In this document: positions 13,298-21,402 of the stretch, piece by piece
Position numbering within the stretch: the stretch's first letter is position 1
How the letters are laid out: every line of letters begins with the position of its first letter
Virus record (IMG/VR): IMGVR_UViG_3300037258_000357
Coordinates: 1-44,583 of that record
DNA from: a virus
Direction: 5' to 3' (one strand)
Length of the DNA stretch: 44,583 bases
Translations under genes and position numbers: made by a program
Notes under the pieces: generated by a model
Seen by the model: the letters and a program-made list of their open reading frames with translations, nothing else
Database searches by the model: none
What the model was told of the DNA's origin: nothing

Positions 13298-13915
13298 GTG
13301 GCCAGGTTCACGTCCAGCCCAGTGGTGGCCGCCCGCCGCGCCCGGGTCCTGGCCATGCGCACCGAGCATCGCCCCTACGCCGAGATCGCTACCGAACTCG
13401 GCATTACGGCCAAGGTTGCGGAGGCCGACTACCGGCGCGCTCTCGAAGCTCTCAAGCGCGAGCAGGACGAGCGGGCGAAGTTCGCCGTCGCGCAGCAGCT
13501 CGCCGTCCTCGACACCGCCCAGCAGGCCGTGTTCGGGGTCCTGCGCCACAAGCACGTCACCGTCTCGCACGGCAAGATCATCGCCAAGTGGACCGGCCGC
13601 TACCTGACCGACCCCGAGACCGGCGATGTCCTGCGCGATGACGATGACCGGCCGCTGCGCGAGTACGAGGACCTGCAGGACGACGCGCCCGTCCTGCAGG
13701 CCGTGGACCGGCTGATCAAGATCGAGGAACGCCGCGCCCGGCTGCGCGGCCTGGACGCCCCGGTGAAAGTCGAGGTGGACAGTGGGAAGCTCGCCGCCAT
13801 CCGGGCTATCGCTGAACGACTGGCTGCCCGACGGCTGGGAGACGTGGAACCCGGCGGAACTGGACCTGCTGCTGGAGACGCTGAGGCGCCAGGACCAGGC
13901 GGAGAAGCCGTCTGA
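13298..13915 (+). CDS. terS: terminase small subunit
   Basis: 205 aa. The N-terminal helix-turn-helix (HRPYAEIATELGITAKVAEA) is the DNA-recognition element expected of a TerS. A long central helix follows (LEALKREQDERAKFAVAQQL), then a segment RLIKIEERRARLRGLDAPVK, the common actinophage TerS ending in which RLRGLDAP is frequent. It would form the ring that selects the packaging start and stimulates TerL. GTG start with a weak ribosome site. The last 134 bases overlap the start of TerL in another frame, a longer overlap than elsewhere in the window. Confidence 0.82.
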   Translation: MARFTSSPVVAARRARVLAMRTEHRPYAEIATELGITAKVAEADYRRALEALKREQDERAKFAVAQQLAVLDTAQQAVFGVLRHKHVTVSHGKIIAKWTGRYLTDPETGDVLRDDDDRPLREYEDLQDDAPVLQAVDRLIKIEERRARLRGLDAPVKVEVDSGKLAAIRAIAERLAARRLGDVEPGGTGPAAGDAEAPGPGGEAV

Positions 13916-15314
13916 CCCGCTCGGGTGGGCCGCGGAGAACGGCCAGTTCCTGTGGTCGATGCAGCGCGACGTCATGCGGTCCGTCGAGCAGAACAGGCGC
14001 ACCGTCGTCGTCTCCGCCGCCGGCATCGGCAAGAGCCACGTCGCCTCGCGCATCGCGGGCTGGTGGATAGACACCCACCCGGCCGACAAGACGTACGTGT
14101 GGACCACCGCGCCGTCCGGCGACCAGGTCGGCGGCATCCTGTGGGGCGAGATGCGCGCCATGCGCGACCAGCTCGCCCTGCCCGGCCGCATCGGCCTGGA
14201 CAACAAGTGGCACATCGGCCAGACCCTCGTCGCGTCCGGGCGCAAGCCCGCCGACAAGGCCAAGGGCAGCGAGGACGCCCCGGACACCGGGCAGGGCTTC
14301 CACGCCCGCTACCTGCTGGTCATCCTCGACGACGCCGGGAGCCTCGACGAGTGGCTGTGGGACGCCGCCGAAAACATCACCACCGGCGACGACTGCCGCA
14401 TCCTCGCCACGGGCAACCCCGACCACGCGGACAGCAGGTTCGCCCAGGTGGCCGACCATCACCCGCTGTGGACGTCGTTCACGCTGAGCGTGTTCGACAG
14501 CCCGCGGTTCACCGGCGAGCCGGTGCCGCCCGACGTCGAGGCCGCCCTGTCCTCGCCTCAGTGGGCGGCTGACCGGCTGGCCGACTGGGGCGAGGACGAC
14601 CGCCGGTACATGTCCAAGGTGCTGGCCAGGTTCCCGAAGGACCACCCGAGCCAGATCGTGCCCGCGGCCGACCTGTCCGCGTGCTTCTTCGCCGAGCTGC
14701 GCTCCGCAGCCGAGCTCGTCCCGGTCGCGCTGGGCGTGGACGTCGGCGGCGGCGGGGACTGGACGATCGTGCGCGAGCGGTGCGGGGTGCGCGCCGGCCG
14801 CCGGTGGGCCATGCGGACGTCCAACCCGGAGGAGGCCGCGCCGTTCGTGATGGAGGCGGTCAAGGCCACCCGCGCCACCATCGTCAACGTGGACGGCATC
14901 GGCATCGGCTGGGGGGTGGCCGGTGAGCTGCGCAACATGATCGCCCGGCACGAGATCGACTGGGAATGCCAGGTCAACGTGGTCATGGTCAGCGCCGAAT
15001 CGACGAACCCGAAGGAGTACCACAACCTGAAAGCCCAGCTCTGGTGGGAGATCGGCCGGGCCGGGTCGCAGCGGCACGAGTGGGACCTGTCGCGGATGGA
15101 GGAGCCGAAGGCGGCGAAGGACCAGCTCCTGAACTGCCGGTGGTTTCCCGATGCGAAGAACCGGGTGCAGGTCGAGGCGAAGGCGGACGTGAGGGCTCGG
15201 ACGGGCGGGGAGTCGCCGGACGACGCGGACGCGCTGCTGCTGGCCTACTACGTGCCGCATGATGCGCAGGCCAGCTACTTCCAGGCGCTGACGAGTGGCA
15301 AACTGCGCAGTTGA
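13782..15314 (+). CDS. terL: terminase large subunit
   Basis: 510 aa. ATP-driven packaging motor and headful nuclease. Walker A near residue 78-86 (SAAGIGKSH, a deviant P-loop), Walker B near 178 (YLLVILDDAG), coupling motif LATGNP. The RNase H-like nuclease begins LGVDVGGGGDWT near residue 317, with NVDGIGIGWG and the C-terminal SPDDADALLLAYY supplying the other acidic residues. GTG start at 13782 with GAGGTGG upstream; it overlaps terS by 134 bases, and no better start lies downstream before the ATPase core. Confidence 0.93.
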   Translation: MGSSPPSGLSLNDWLPDGWETWNPAELDLLLETLRRQDQAEKPSDPLGWAAENGQFLWSMQRDVMRSVEQNRRTVVVSAAGIGKSHVASRIAGWWIDTHPADKTYVWTTAPSGDQVGGILWGEMRAMRDQLALPGRIGLDNKWHIGQTLVASGRKPADKAKGSEDAPDTGQGFHARYLLVILDDAGSLDEWLWDAAENITTGDDCRILATGNPDHADSRFAQVADHHPLWTSFTLSVFDSPRFTGEPVPPDVEAALSSPQWAADRLADWGEDDRRYMSKVLARFPKDHPSQIVPAADLSACFFAELRSAAELVPVALGVDVGGGGDWTIVRERCGVRAGRRWAMRTSNPEEAAPFVMEAVKATRATIVNVDGIGIGWGVAGELRNMIARHEIDWECQVNVVMVSAESTNPKEYHNLKAQLWWEIGRAGSQRHEWDLSRMEEPKAAKDQLLNCRWFPDAKNRVQVEAKADVRARTGGESPDDADALLLAYYVPHDAQASYFQALTSGKLRS

Positions 15315-15366
15315 CCAGCGCTGGTGCATACTTCCTGTAGCTGATCACGCCAGCACGGGAGGCAAC

Positions 15367-15825
15367 TTGTCCGACCACCTCGTCAACGGCCGGGACACCG
15401 GCGCCTATCCGCGCGCTTCCGCACGCCGGGCCGAGCGTGGCGTGCCGCCGTCACCGGAGGTGGCCGAGGCGGCCCAGGGCAACCTGGCCGACGTCATCGG
15501 CCAGGCCGTCGCCGTGCACCTGGCCAAGCTGCTGGCCGGGCTGCTGCCGGGACCGGCCGCCTGTTCCCTGCATACCGCCCGGTACAAGCAGGTGCTGGGC
15601 GAGTGGCGGGTGGCCGTGGCGAACGCGCTCGCGGCGGCCGAGAAGCCGCCAGCTCAGCCTGAGCCCGCGATCCCGCAGGGGTTCGCGTGGATGCCGGTGG
15701 CGCCCGCGCCAGGGCAGCCGCCGGTGGCGCTCCTGGTGTGCTTCGAGTGCTTCGAGACCGGGCCGAACGTGCGGCCAGTCGGCCTGGTGGACGCGTCCGG
15801 CAAGCAGATCCTCGCCCGGGGCTGA
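15367..15825 (+). CDS. hypothetical protein between terminase and portal
   Basis: 152 aa from TTG at 15367, selected because GGGAGG lies four bases upstream. Helical middle (EAAQGNLADVIGQAVAVHLA, then a segment CSLHTARYKQVLGEWRV) and a C-terminal beta part (LLVCFECFETGPNVRP, VGLVDASGKQIL) whose Cys pair may bind metal. Its position between TerL and portal is often taken by small structural or accessory genes. No family recognised. Confidence 0.6.
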   Translation: MSDHLVNGRDTGAYPRASARRAERGVPPSPEVAEAAQGNLADVIGQAVAVHLAKLLAGLLPGPAACSLHTARYKQVLGEWRVAVANALAAAEKPPAQPEPAIPQGFAWMPVAPAPGQPPVALLVCFECFETGPNVRPVGLVDASGKQILARG

Positions 15826-15828
15826 GCC

Positions 15829-15963
15829 GTGGCGGACGAGGCGAAAGGGCCGCGTACCGAGACGATCGTGCGCCAGTTCGGCGCCGACGGCGCGCTCACC
15901 CCCGAAACCGTCGTCACACAGACCACGCCAGAGGTCGCTGAGCTGCCGGGCCAGTACCTGTGA
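15829..15963 (+). CDS. 44-aa small protein
   Basis: GTG start three bases after the previous stop; its stop overlaps the portal start (GTGA at 15960-15963). Sequence is mostly polar (RTETIVRQFGADGALTPETV) and looks folded only weakly. Tight packing on both sides is the main reason to call it. Unknown function. Confidence 0.5.
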   Translation: MADEAKGPRTETIVRQFGADGALTPETVVTQTTPEVAELPGQYL

Positions 15964-17867
15964 GCGGGCGGAACCGCAACCGCGGCCAGATCCCTGTCAG
16001 TGCACGCCAGGGCCGCACCCCGGCCGGGGTCAGCTTCACCGCCGACCAGGTCGGCGCGCTCCTGCAGATGAGCAACGGCGGCCGCGCCGACCCGCTGCCC
16101 CGGCCGCCGCAGTGGTCAACCGTCCCATTCGCCCCCGGCGACCCGCTCATCCCCGCGCCGATCAACCCGGTCAACCCGGTCACCCGCCGCGCCGAGCCCA
16201 GGCTGCGCGAGACCGAGGTGTCGTGGAACCTGAACATCTCCACGGCCCCCTACGTGCCGTGGCGCATCCTGCAGGAAGCGGCCGACATGCCGCTGTTCCG
16301 CAAGTGCATCGAGCGGCGCAAGTCGGTGTGCGAGCTGGACTTCACCGTCGCCGTGGACCCGAAGGCGATCGCCCGCGAGGCGGCGCTGACCGGCCAGCAC
16401 GAGAAAGACATCGAGTCGGCGCTGCGCGAGCAGTACACGACCGAGATCGCCCGCATCAGCGACTGGCTCGAGCTGCCCGACCGGGGCAACGGGTACGACT
16501 GGCCCGCGTGGACGTCCCAGCTCATGGAGAACCGGCTCAAGTACGACGCCACGGTGATCTACCCGCGCAAGACGTACGGCGGCGACCTGTTCGCCCTGGA
16601 GGTCATCGACGGCAAGACGATCAAGCCGCTGATGGACGACCGCGGCGGCCGGCCGCTGCCCCCGGCGCCGTTCGCCCAGCAGATCCTGTACGGCTTCCCC
16701 CGCGGCGAGTACATCGCCGACGCGGAGATCGGCCCGGACGGCAAGCCGTGGATCCCGGGCGGCTACACCCCCGACGAGCTGGTGTACGAGCGGACCATCA
16801 TCCGGCCCGAGACGCCGTACGGCATGAGCGCGACCGAGATCGCCCTGCTCGACGGCATCGTGTGGATGCGGCGGATGGGCTGGATCATGGCCGAGTACAC
16901 CGAGGGCGTGATGCCCCCGGCGATGATCGAGACCGCCGAGACGCTGGAGTGGAACGAGGTCCAGTGGCAGGACTGGCAGCGGGCCCTGAACGACCACCTG
17001 GGCGGGAACACGCAGGAGCGGATGAAGTTCCCGCTGATGCCGCCGGGCACGAAGGCGGTCCAGTTCCCCGACCAGGCCGAACGGTACAAGCCCGACTACG
17101 ACCTGTTCCTGGTGAAGCTGATCGCGGGCGACTTCGGGCTGCCCGCCAGCGAGGTCGGGTTCACCGAGGCCGGCGCGCTCGGCGCGAGCTTCCACGAGGG
17201 CGAAGAGGACATCCTGAACCGGCAGACCCGGCGGCCGGATGCGAACTGGCTGTCGCGGGTCGCCACCAAGCTCGCCGTCCGCCAGCTCGGCATGCCGAAC
17301 GTGCTGCAGGTGCAGATCCTGGGCCTGGAGTCCGAGGACGAGGCGGCGGCGGATGCGGTGGCCAGCGACCGGATCAGCCGCGGCGTGATGTCCCGCAACG
17401 AGGACCGGGGCCGGATCGGGCTGCCGCCGCTGCAGTTCGAGGAGGCGGACATGATGACGGTGGACGTGGGCCGCGGCGTCGTGTTCCTCGATGGTGCGAG
17501 CAAGCTGGGCGCGCCGGGCACGCTGATCCAGCCGCCGCAGGCACCCCCGCAGATGGCGCCGCCCGCGCAGGACATCGGCATGGGCGGCGCCGACCCGAAG
17601 CACGGCGGCCAGGACGACGACGAGGACGGCCCGCAGGTGTCGAAGGCGGCCGAGGCGCGGGCGCTCCGGCGCTGGCTGGCCAAGGGCGCCCAGGCCCGCA
17701 GCCAGGGGCGCCGCAGGACGCCGTTCGAGTGCCAGGCGCTCACCGAAGCCGACGCGCGCCGGATGGGCCTGCCCGCCAGCGGCGAGGTCGTGTTCAAGGC
17801 GGATGATGCCGGCCCAAAAGCGCACGCCGGGCGTGGCCTGGCTGGGACCGGGACCGGGACCTCGTGA
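15960..17867 (+). CDS. portal protein
   Basis: 635 aa. The dodecameric DNA gate at the capsid vertex. Recognised by the family pattern: PYVPWRILQEAADMPLFRKC, then IERRKSVCELDFTV, the central YDATVIYPRKTYGGDLFALEV, PLLDG-like stretch (ALLDGIVWMRRMGWIM), and FLVKLIAGDFGLPASEVG followed by the helix with ASFHEGEEDILNRQ. The C-terminal 130 residues are Pro/Gly-rich and then basic (RRWLAKGAQARSQGRRR), possibly facing capsid DNA. GTG start at 15960. Next gene is the SPP1-gp7-like head protein, the usual order. Confidence 0.92.
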   Translation: MSGRNRNRGQIPVSARQGRTPAGVSFTADQVGALLQMSNGGRADPLPRPPQWSTVPFAPGDPLIPAPINPVNPVTRRAEPRLRETEVSWNLNISTAPYVPWRILQEAADMPLFRKCIERRKSVCELDFTVAVDPKAIAREAALTGQHEKDIESALREQYTTEIARISDWLELPDRGNGYDWPAWTSQLMENRLKYDATVIYPRKTYGGDLFALEVIDGKTIKPLMDDRGGRPLPPAPFAQQILYGFPRGEYIADAEIGPDGKPWIPGGYTPDELVYERTIIRPETPYGMSATEIALLDGIVWMRRMGWIMAEYTEGVMPPAMIETAETLEWNEVQWQDWQRALNDHLGGNTQERMKFPLMPPGTKAVQFPDQAERYKPDYDLFLVKLIAGDFGLPASEVGFTEAGALGASFHEGEEDILNRQTRRPDANWLSRVATKLAVRQLGMPNVLQVQILGLESEDEAAADAVASDRISRGVMSRNEDRGRIGLPPLQFEEADMMTVDVGRGVVFLDGASKLGAPGTLIQPPQAPPQMAPPAQDIGMGGADPKHGGQDDDEDGPQVSKAAEARALRRWLAKGAQARSQGRRRTPFECQALTEADARRMGLPASGEVVFKADDAGPKAHAGRGLAGTGTGTS

Positions 17868-18904
17868 AGCTGTATGCGGGCCAGCTCCGGGAAGAGCTGG
17901 CCGCCGCGATCGACACCACGAAGCTGGCGGAGGCGTGGCGGGCGCTGCACCCGAAGGACGTCACGAAGAGTGCACCGCCAGGGACGGCCCTTTCAGGGGG
18001 TCGCGGGAGTTCACTTCTGGCTCCCCGTCCGGCCGGACCGGATCAACGCGATCGTGCCCGCACGCCCCTGGTGGCTGAGGATCACGCTACCAAGGCCATC
18101 TCCCACCCGAAGGACCTCACGAAGGCGGACGGCGCCGGTTGTAGGCGTGGCATGGACGCCTCGTTTAACGAGCGCTCCGCCAACGTGGGAACACGCGCCG
18201 TCTCACCCGACATGCCGCGAGACGCTCTCCAGCACCGCCCGCACGGTGAGGCTACCAAGGCCATCTCCCCGGTCTTGAGCGTTTTCCTCGACCGCGCCTG
18301 GACGGCTATCTCCGGCGTGCTGAAGCGCATCCTGCCGCGCTTGTACGCTGAGGGGTGGGTGCTCGGCCAGCAGGCCGCCGCGGCGCTCACGGCCGCCACC
18401 GGCGTGGACTGGGGCGACTGGACGCCGGGCGACTGGGAGGCGGCCGAGGCGATCGCCGGGGCTGGGCTGCGCGAGCTGCTCGACGACGCCGGAATCCAGA
18501 TCAAGAGCATTGCCGACAGCCGCGTCGAAGAGCTGGCCGACGTGCTGGAGGCGACGCTGGCCAGCGTCGAGACGAAGCGGCCGCCGCTGCCTGAGCCGCT
18601 GCCGCCGATGCTGTCGGTCGGCGACCTGGCGCGGCAGCTCGAAGACGTGCTCGACAACCCGGGGCGGGCCGAGCTGGTGGCGCAGGCGGAGATCGGGCGG
18701 GCGCAGGCTGAGGCGGCGCGGAAGGTGTACGCGGAGCAGGGCGTGGCCGAGGTCGAGATCAGCACGGCCGAGGACGGCAAGGTGTGCCCCATCTGCGACG
18801 CGGCGGCGCAGGTGGGCGCGCACCCGGTGGGGACGCCGCCGATGGTGCTGCTGCACCCCAGGTGCCGGTGTGCTGAGCTGCCCGTGCTGGCGGGTGCGTC
18901 GTGA
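17864..18904 (+). CDS. head morphogenesis / minor capsid protein (SPP1 gp7-like)
   Basis: 346 aa. The C-terminal third has the family signature: LVAQAEIGRAQAEAARKVYA, then EDGKVCPICDAAAQ and LLHPRCRCAELPVL, a Cys/His metal-binding end as in Mu gpF and SPP1 gp7. Residues 150-250 are helical with GWVLGQQAAAALTAATGVDW. Residues 29-135 are odd: two in-frame modules that each begin HPKD[V/L]TK and end ATKAIS, with base composition and codon use unlike the rest of the gene. Without them HPKDVTK would join AISPVLSVFLDRAW directly. GTG start overlapping the portal stop. Confidence 0.85.
   Translation: MKLYAGQLREELAAAIDTTKLAEAWRALHPKDVTKSAPPGTALSGGRGSSLLAPRPAGPDQRDRARTPLVAEDHATKAISHPKDLTKADGAGCRRGMDASFNERSANVGTRAVSPDMPRDALQHRPHGEATKAISPVLSVFLDRAWTAISGVLKRILPRLYAEGWVLGQQAAAALTAATGVDWGDWTPGDWEAAEAIAGAGLRELLDDAGIQIKSIADSRVEELADVLEATLASVETKRPPLPEPLPPMLSVGDLARQLEDVLDNPGRAELVAQAEIGRAQAEAARKVYAEQGVAEVEISTAEDGKVCPICDAAAQVGAHPVGTPPMVLLHPRCRCAELPVLAGAS
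17948..18269 (+). repeat. two in-frame tandem modules inside the head gene
   Basis: Module 1 (17948-18103, 52 codons) and module 2 (18104-18269, 55 codons) both start with a 21-base sequence that differs at one position (17948-17968, 18104-18124), and both end with the same 18-19 bases (18086-18104, 18251-18269). The interiors are unrelated. Module 2 contains two small hairpins (AGGCGT/ACGCCT and CTCGTT/AACGAG). This looks like repeated insertion of short elements at one site with frame kept. Confidence 0.7.
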
Positions 18905-19113
18905 ACGACCGTGAGGGCCGTAGCCTCGCGTCGCTGGTTGGCGAGCAGACCTCGGACCACGCCCCGATCGAGTCGGTTTACGGGACCGTCTGCCGCACCT
19001 GCGTGACCTGGCTGTCGGACGACTACGAGACCGGGGAGTTCGGCATCGCGATCCCGGTCCAGTGGCCGTGCGGAGTGAGCCGCGCCTACGAAGCCTTGGC
19101 TGGTGCGTCGTGA
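18901..19113 (+). CDS. small hypothetical protein
   Basis: 70 aa. GTG start overlaps the head-protein stop. Contains YGTVCRTCVTWLSDDYETG and WPCGVSRAYE, so three Cys, two as a CxxC, that may bind zinc. Similar single-ribbon proteins are frequent in actinophages, with no known role. Coupled to the next gene by a four-base overlap. Confidence 0.6.
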   Translation: MNDREGRSLASLVGEQTSDHAPIESVYGTVCRTCVTWLSDDYETGEFGIAIPVQWPCGVSRAYEALAGAS

Positions 19114-19313
19114 GCGCGCCCAGGTGCCTGCATTGCCTGGACGACGGGATCGTCTGCGAGGACCACCCGGCCTACCCGTGGGGCATCACCGTAGAGGGCC
19201 ACGCCCACTGCGGCGCGGCCGGGATGCCGTGCCCGGCGTGCTGCTCACCGATCCCGGAGGACGGTACGCACTCGATCGCTGAGGCGTTCGTGCCCGACTG
19301 GATGCGGTCGTGA
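19110..19313 (+). CDS. Cys-rich small protein
   Basis: 67 aa with eight cysteines: CLHCLDDGIVCEDH at the start and HCGAAGMPCPACCSPIPEDG in the middle. The spacing fits one or two zinc sites. GTG start in a four-base overlap; the stop overlaps the next GTG. It lies in the capsid region but resembles no virion protein I know. Confidence 0.6.
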   Translation: MSAPRCLHCLDDGIVCEDHPAYPWGITVEGHAHCGAAGMPCPACCSPIPEDGTHSIAEAFVPDWMRS

Positions 19314-19504
19314 TGTGGCACTGGCTGAACATCCACCTCTGGGCCCCGATGTGGCCCAACATGTTCGCGCCCAGCGCGATCACCCTGGCCGCGATCACGA
19401 TCAGCCACTTCAAGGCGAAGTGGCACCGCGAACGCCAGCACGAGGACATGAAACGGCACGTCACCAAGGGAGCTGGGGAATGGGTAACGCCAAGGTCACG
19501 GTAG
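19310..19504 (+). CDS. small membrane protein
   Basis: 64 aa. One hydrophobic segment rich in Trp and Met (WHWLNIHLWAPMWPNMFAPS, then AITLAAITISHF) followed by a basic, His-rich tail (KAKWHRERQHEDMKRHV). The start is GTG 19310 or ATG 19313. The last 25 bases overlap the protease gene. Proteins like this appear before the capsid genes in several Streptomyces phages. Function unknown. Confidence 0.6.
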   Translation: MMWHWLNIHLWAPMWPNMFAPSAITLAAITISHFKAKWHRERQHEDMKRHVTKGAGEWVTPRSR

Positions 19505-20034
19505 GCCCGGACGGGACGATCACGGCCGAGACGGGCGGCGGCGGCGCGGCCAAGGCCACCTGGGACGGCGAGACGATCGCCACCCGCGTGCTGAAGTCCG
19601 AGGACGAGCGCCGCTACACGCTGAACGTGATTTACCCGGCCGACAAGGCCGACATCGGCAAGGCGCTCGACGGCCACCGCGACTTCGCCAGCAAGGCCGT
19701 CGTCGAGGACGCCGCATGGAACTACATGCAGAACTACCGGCAGGTAGGCGTCGCGCACAGCCCCGAGCACGCGGCCAGCCTCGGCGTCACGTTCAAGGCC
19801 GACGGGGCGGCCGACCTGGTCGAGTCCTACATCTACCGGGGCCCGGACTGGGTGATCAAGGCGGCCGACGGCTCCGAGGTCGTGATCAAGGCAGGCGACT
19901 GGCTCGGCGGGTTCATCTGGCCGCCGGGCGAGTGGGCGGACATCAAGGCGGGCAAGCTCGGCCAGGTGTCGGTCGAGGGCGGCGTGACCCGGCGGCAGCC
20001 GTCACCGGACGCAGTAGCGAATCTGAGGGACTGA
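19480..20034 (+). CDS. XkdF-like capsid maturation protease-fold protein
   Basis: 184 aa. Matches the XkdF-type putative phage serine protease domain of PBSX-like elements: RRYTLNVIYPADKADIGKAL, then GHRDFASKAVVEDAAWNYM, then VESYIYRGPDWVI and VIKAGDWLGGF. The His of GHRDF and a Ser of VESYIYRG could form the catalytic pair, as expected for a prohead protease, but this is inferred. Start ATG at 19480 with GGGAGCTGGGGA before it. It precedes the scaffold-like and capsid genes, the usual place for the protease. Confidence 0.85.
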   Translation: MGNAKVTVGPDGTITAETGGGGAAKATWDGETIATRVLKSEDERRYTLNVIYPADKADIGKALDGHRDFASKAVVEDAAWNYMQNYRQVGVAHSPEHAASLGVTFKADGAADLVESYIYRGPDWVIKAADGSEVVIKAGDWLGGFIWPPGEWADIKAGKLGQVSVEGGVTRRQPSPDAVANLRD

Positions 20035-20035
20035 C

Positions 20036-21355
20036 ATGGGACCTGACCTGCTCGATGGCGACGTGGAGCTGACCGAGTTCGTGGCGATGGACGTTCAGTC
20101 GATCAAGGGCGTCAGGCAGGGCGCGAACGGCTTCCCGGTGCTGCTGATGAAGGGCCTCGGTGAGCCCGGAGCGGCCAGCAAGGCCAGTGATTCCAGTGAT
20201 GCCAAGGACTGCCCGACCTGCAAGGGTGACGGGAAGATCAAGGGCAACACCACCGACTGCCCCGACTGCGACGGCACCGGCAAAATGAAGGCGGCCAAGA
20301 GCGTCCCGGCGTGGCACGCGGCGGCGAAGACGCTGGCCAGGATGACGCTGGCCGCGCCGTCGCTGCCCCGCGAGGCGCTGTGGAAGGCGATCGCGGCCGA
20401 CGGCAGCCTCGACGAGCAGCCCGACATCGACGGCGGCCAGCAGGCCATCGCCCTGATCGCCAAGCTGATCACCTACGAGGCCGACGAGCTCGCGGCGGGC
20501 CGCACCGGCGAAGTGTGGGACATCCGGCTGCTGTCAGACGCCGTGATCAGCCTCAAATGCTGGCTGGCCAACGAGGCGGCCGCGCAGGCGAACGCGGCGA
20601 ACGGCGGGTGCGGCTGCTGCTCGTTCTGCAGCGGGCCGGCGTGCGGCTGCTGCCCGATGTGCTCGGTCGAGTTCGTCATGTGCAGCGTCGCCCAGGACGT
20701 CACGGTCAAGGCCCTGCTCGACGACCTGGTGGCCAAGGCCAAGCTGTCCAGGGCGGAGCTGAACGAGCTGCCCGACAGTGCGTTCGCCTACATTGAGCCA
20801 GGCGGGGACAAGGATGCTGACGGCAAGACCACGCCGCGCAGCAAGCGGCACTTCGCCATCCACGACAAGAAGCACGCCGACAACGCGGCCACCCGGATCG
20901 CCCAGGGCGCCAAGTTCGGCGACGAGGCGTCGCCGAAGGTGAAGGCGGCGCAGAAGCGGTTCGGCGAGAGCGACACGTCCAAGGGCGCTGTTGCGGAAGG
21001 TGAGACGGCTGTGGATACTGGCACCGAGGACACCGGCAGCCTGGCTAAGGCTGTCGAGGACGCTGTCACAAAGGCCACGGCCCCGCTGCTTGAGCGTATT
21101 GAGACGCTCGGCGGCGAGGTGGCGAAGGTGAAGGCGCTACCGGTGCCCGGCGGTCCGCTCCTGTCCACTGTGCGCGCGCATCAGCGCGGCGCGGCTGGCG
21201 AGGACTGGACGGCCAAGGCCGCGCACTACCGGCAGCAGGCAGACCTGCATTCAGACCGGGAAACCGCGGACGGTTACCGCCAGCTCGCCCGTGAGGCCGA
21301 CGAAAAGGCAGCCAAGGCCAGGACGCAGGCACCTGCCGCAGCGCCAGCCAGCTAG
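20036..21355 (+). CDS. scaffold-region protein with DnaJ-type zinc finger
   Basis: 439 aa. N-terminus LTEFVAMDVQSIKGVRQGAN continues the protease module. Residues about 58-83 hold two CxxCxGxG half-sites (CPTCKGDGKIKG, CPDCDGTGKMK), the DnaJ zinc-finger pattern. A Cys cluster follows near 190-215 (GCGCCSFCSGPACGCCPMC). The segment LPDSAFAYIEPGGDKD ... RHFAIHDKKHADNAATRI is a known actinophage domain (DUF6582-like). The last 130 residues are acidic then helical (AVEDAVTKATAPLLERIETL), like a scaffold. Likely scaffolding or capsid assembly factor. Starts one base after the protease stop. Confidence 0.65.
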   Translation: MGPDLLDGDVELTEFVAMDVQSIKGVRQGANGFPVLLMKGLGEPGAASKASDSSDAKDCPTCKGDGKIKGNTTDCPDCDGTGKMKAAKSVPAWHAAAKTLARMTLAAPSLPREALWKAIAADGSLDEQPDIDGGQQAIALIAKLITYEADELAAGRTGEVWDIRLLSDAVISLKCWLANEAAAQANAANGGCGCCSFCSGPACGCCPMCSVEFVMCSVAQDVTVKALLDDLVAKAKLSRAELNELPDSAFAYIEPGGDKDADGKTTPRSKRHFAIHDKKHADNAATRIAQGAKFGDEASPKVKAAQKRFGESDTSKGAVAEGETAVDTGTEDTGSLAKAVEDAVTKATAPLLERIETLGGEVAKVKALPVPGGPLLSTVRAHQRGAAGEDWTAKAAHYRQQADLHSDRETADGYRQLAREADEKAAKARTQAPAAAPAS

Positions 21356-21402
21356 CCCCCACCGCGCCACGCGGGCACACACACCACACCGGGAGTGCCC
21401 CC

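Noticed and set aside
13782-13915. frameshift error between terS and terL
   Set aside because: The 134-base overlap is long, but both frames read as expected family sequence up to their ends and TerL has a ribosome site before its GTG, so a true overlap is simpler.
15311-15345. TTGACC promoter before the 15367 gene
   Set aside because: No -10 hexamer lies at 16-18 bases; the downstream CATACT and TAGCTG are at 11 and 21. The palindrome CCAGCGCTGG overlaps it but is short.
17948-18269. intein or group I intron in the head gene
   Set aside because: No Cys/Ser splice start, no HN-Cys end, no homing endonuclease and far too short for either; the frame is open throughout.
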